From positions 1 through 8,607 of the forward strand of contig CAUHML010000138.1 of assembly GCA_959606905.1 (NCBI GenBank): 8,607 nucleotides of DNA. The letters run 5' to 3'. The DNA is from an uncultured Bacteroides sp. GTDB lineage: Bacteria > Bacteroidota > Bacteroidia > Bacteroidales > Bacteroidaceae. Of the stretch, positions 7,812 through 8,607 are shown in pieces. Made by a program: the position numbers and the translations under genes. A model generated the notes under the pieces. That model ran no database searches. It worked only from the letters and a program-made list of their open reading frames with translations, and was not told the origin of the DNA. Every line of letters begins with the position of its first letter. Position 1 is the first letter of the stretch.

Positions 7812-8607
7812 ATGAGAACTCTAAAATCCATCCTGGTACTTGGCCTTGCGCTGAGTACCTTCACTGCTGCGGAAGCTGCAAAGCTCACTTTTAAGGTCAC
7901 CAATCCCAATGAGAAGGTCAAAGTTATATTGACTTTCAGCCAAAGTGGCGAACAAAAAGAAGTAGCGATTGACGCCGCAGGAAACGGCAACATAGAAATC
8001 ACGGGATTCACTCCGCAATATGTAACCATGCAATACACACGCGGACGCCGTACCCTTTATTTGGACCCTAATCAAGACCTTACTTTGTCATTCGACAGTG
8101 ATAACATGTGGAGAAACACAACCTTTGAAGGAGCAGGCGCCGCTATCAACACCTATCTGGGAAGCAAAGAGCTCCGATCACTCGGCATGCCCGACATGAA
8201 AATGCAGGAAGCCGCCCTTATACACAAAGGAGACAGCCTGTATGCAGTCAATTGCCAAGTATTGGAAGCCGCAAAACTTCCGGCCGATTTCACTGCACAG
8301 GAAAAAATACGTCTGCAATTCTATACGTATTATTATTTCTCCAAATACGCTTTGTATCATCCTCATTTTGGAAAGGATGACAACTATATTCCTTCCAAAG
8401 CATATTATGAGAAACTGGAAGCTATTACTCCGATCAATGCCGGTTTATTAGCGCTGAAAGAATATAAGGCTTTCCTTCCCGATGCTATCAGCGCCTTTAG
8501 TAATAAAGGAAAAACGATTGCATCAAGTTCAACAGAACAATGTGTAAACTACATAGATGCAACCATACAGGATGAAAAGGTTGCAGAATTTCTGATTGAC
8601 CAATTTG
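7812..8607 (+). CDS. Exported protein resembling the N-terminal part of TlpA-like thioredoxin proteins, 3' end cut off
   Basis: An ATG at 7812, one base after the stop of the previous gene, opens a frame that stays open to the window end (265 codons). The start MRTLKSILVLGLALSTFTAAEA is a clear signal peptide, cleaved near residue 22. Residues about 24-96 look beta-rich (KLTFKVTNPNEKVKVILTF, EITGFTPQYVTMQYTRGRR, LYLDPNQDLTLSFD). Residues 104-116 (TFEGAGAAINTYL) and the helical stretch that follows match the layout of Bacteroidota TlpA/AhpC-type proteins, which carry a DUF4369-like N-terminus before a C-terminal thioredoxin domain. That domain would lie past the window, so no CXXC is visible; the only cysteines seen are Cys148 and Cys244. 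The function is inferred from layout and from the thioredoxin gene next door. The TAAGATG junction suggests translational coupling. The gene itself is certain; its product name is only moderately so. Confidence 0.8.
   Translation, partial: MRTLKSILVLGLALSTFTAAEAAKLTFKVTNPNEKVKVILTFSQSGEQKEVAIDAAGNGNIEITGFTPQYVTMQYTRGRRTLYLDPNQDLTLSFDSDNMWRNTTFEGAGAAINTYLGSKELRSLGMPDMKMQEAALIHKGDSLYAVNCQVLEAAKLPADFTAQEKIRLQFYTYYYFSKYALYHPHFGKDDNYIPSKAYYEKLEAITPINAGLLALKEYKAFLPDAISAFSNKGKTIASSSTEQCVNYIDATIQDEKVAEFLIDQF

Noticed and set aside
7795..7814. A-rich run at the end of the thioredoxin gene as a programmed frameshift or terminator
   Set aside because: Both flanking genes are intact in their own frames, no hairpin is present, and A-rich sequence before a start codon is ordinary in Bacteroidota.
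7385..8038. 217-codon open frame on the minus strand across the last two genes
   Set aside because: It lies wholly antisense to two well-supported genes, has no recognisable domain, and looks like a by-product of codon use on the plus strand.
1..8607. Mobile elements, CRISPR arrays, tRNA or rRNA genes
   Set aside because: I saw no transposase, integrase, spaced direct repeats, terminal inverted repeats or cloverleaf-like sequence; nearly all of the window is coding.

Overview
The window is a single, tightly packed, plus-strand gene block from a gut-type Bacteroidales genome, most likely Bacteroides, Phocaeicola or a close relative; species cannot be told from this sequence. This rests on the SusC/SusD pair (a Bacteroidota hallmark), a FecR-type anti-sigma with a Bacteroidota-style C-terminal domain, an ECF sigma factor of the Bacteroidetes expansion type, A/T-rich leaders without clear Shine-Dalgarno sites, and moderate-to-low GC.

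Layout. Positions 2-514 hold an ECF sigma factor whose start lies upstream of the window. Positions 581-1741 hold a single-pass FecR-like anti-sigma factor. Positions 1797-5114 hold a SusC-family TonB-dependent transducer with an extra N-terminal STN signalling domain. Positions 5135-6625 hold its SusD-like surface lipoprotein. Positions 6644-7810 hold an exported thioredoxin-fold protein with a WCGPC active site and a long C-terminal extension. Positions 7812-8607 hold the first 265 codons of another exported protein, cut by the window end; it resembles the N-terminal part of Bacteroidota TlpA-like thioredoxin proteins. There are two notable gaps, 66 bp before fecR and 55 bp before susC. From susC onward the spacing is 20, 18 and 1 bp, which suggests one transcript. 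There are no non-coding stretches over 300 bp, and I saw no RNA genes, mobile elements, CRISPR arrays or strong terminators.

How the parts fit. Sigma factor, FecR protein and STN-bearing SusC form a classic cell-surface signalling chain. A ligand captured by SusD and SusC is sensed through the STN domain, relayed to the periplasmic part of FecR, and releases the sigma factor to transcribe the uptake genes. What is less usual is the cargo. No glycoside hydrolase, polysaccharide lyase or sulfatase is visible; the two genes after susD are an exported thiol-disulfide protein and a probable second one. The locus is therefore better described as a surface-sensed uptake system coupled to periplasmic redox proteins than as an ordinary polysaccharide utilisation locus. 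The substrate is unknown; a peptide or protein with thiols or disulfides is a guess only.
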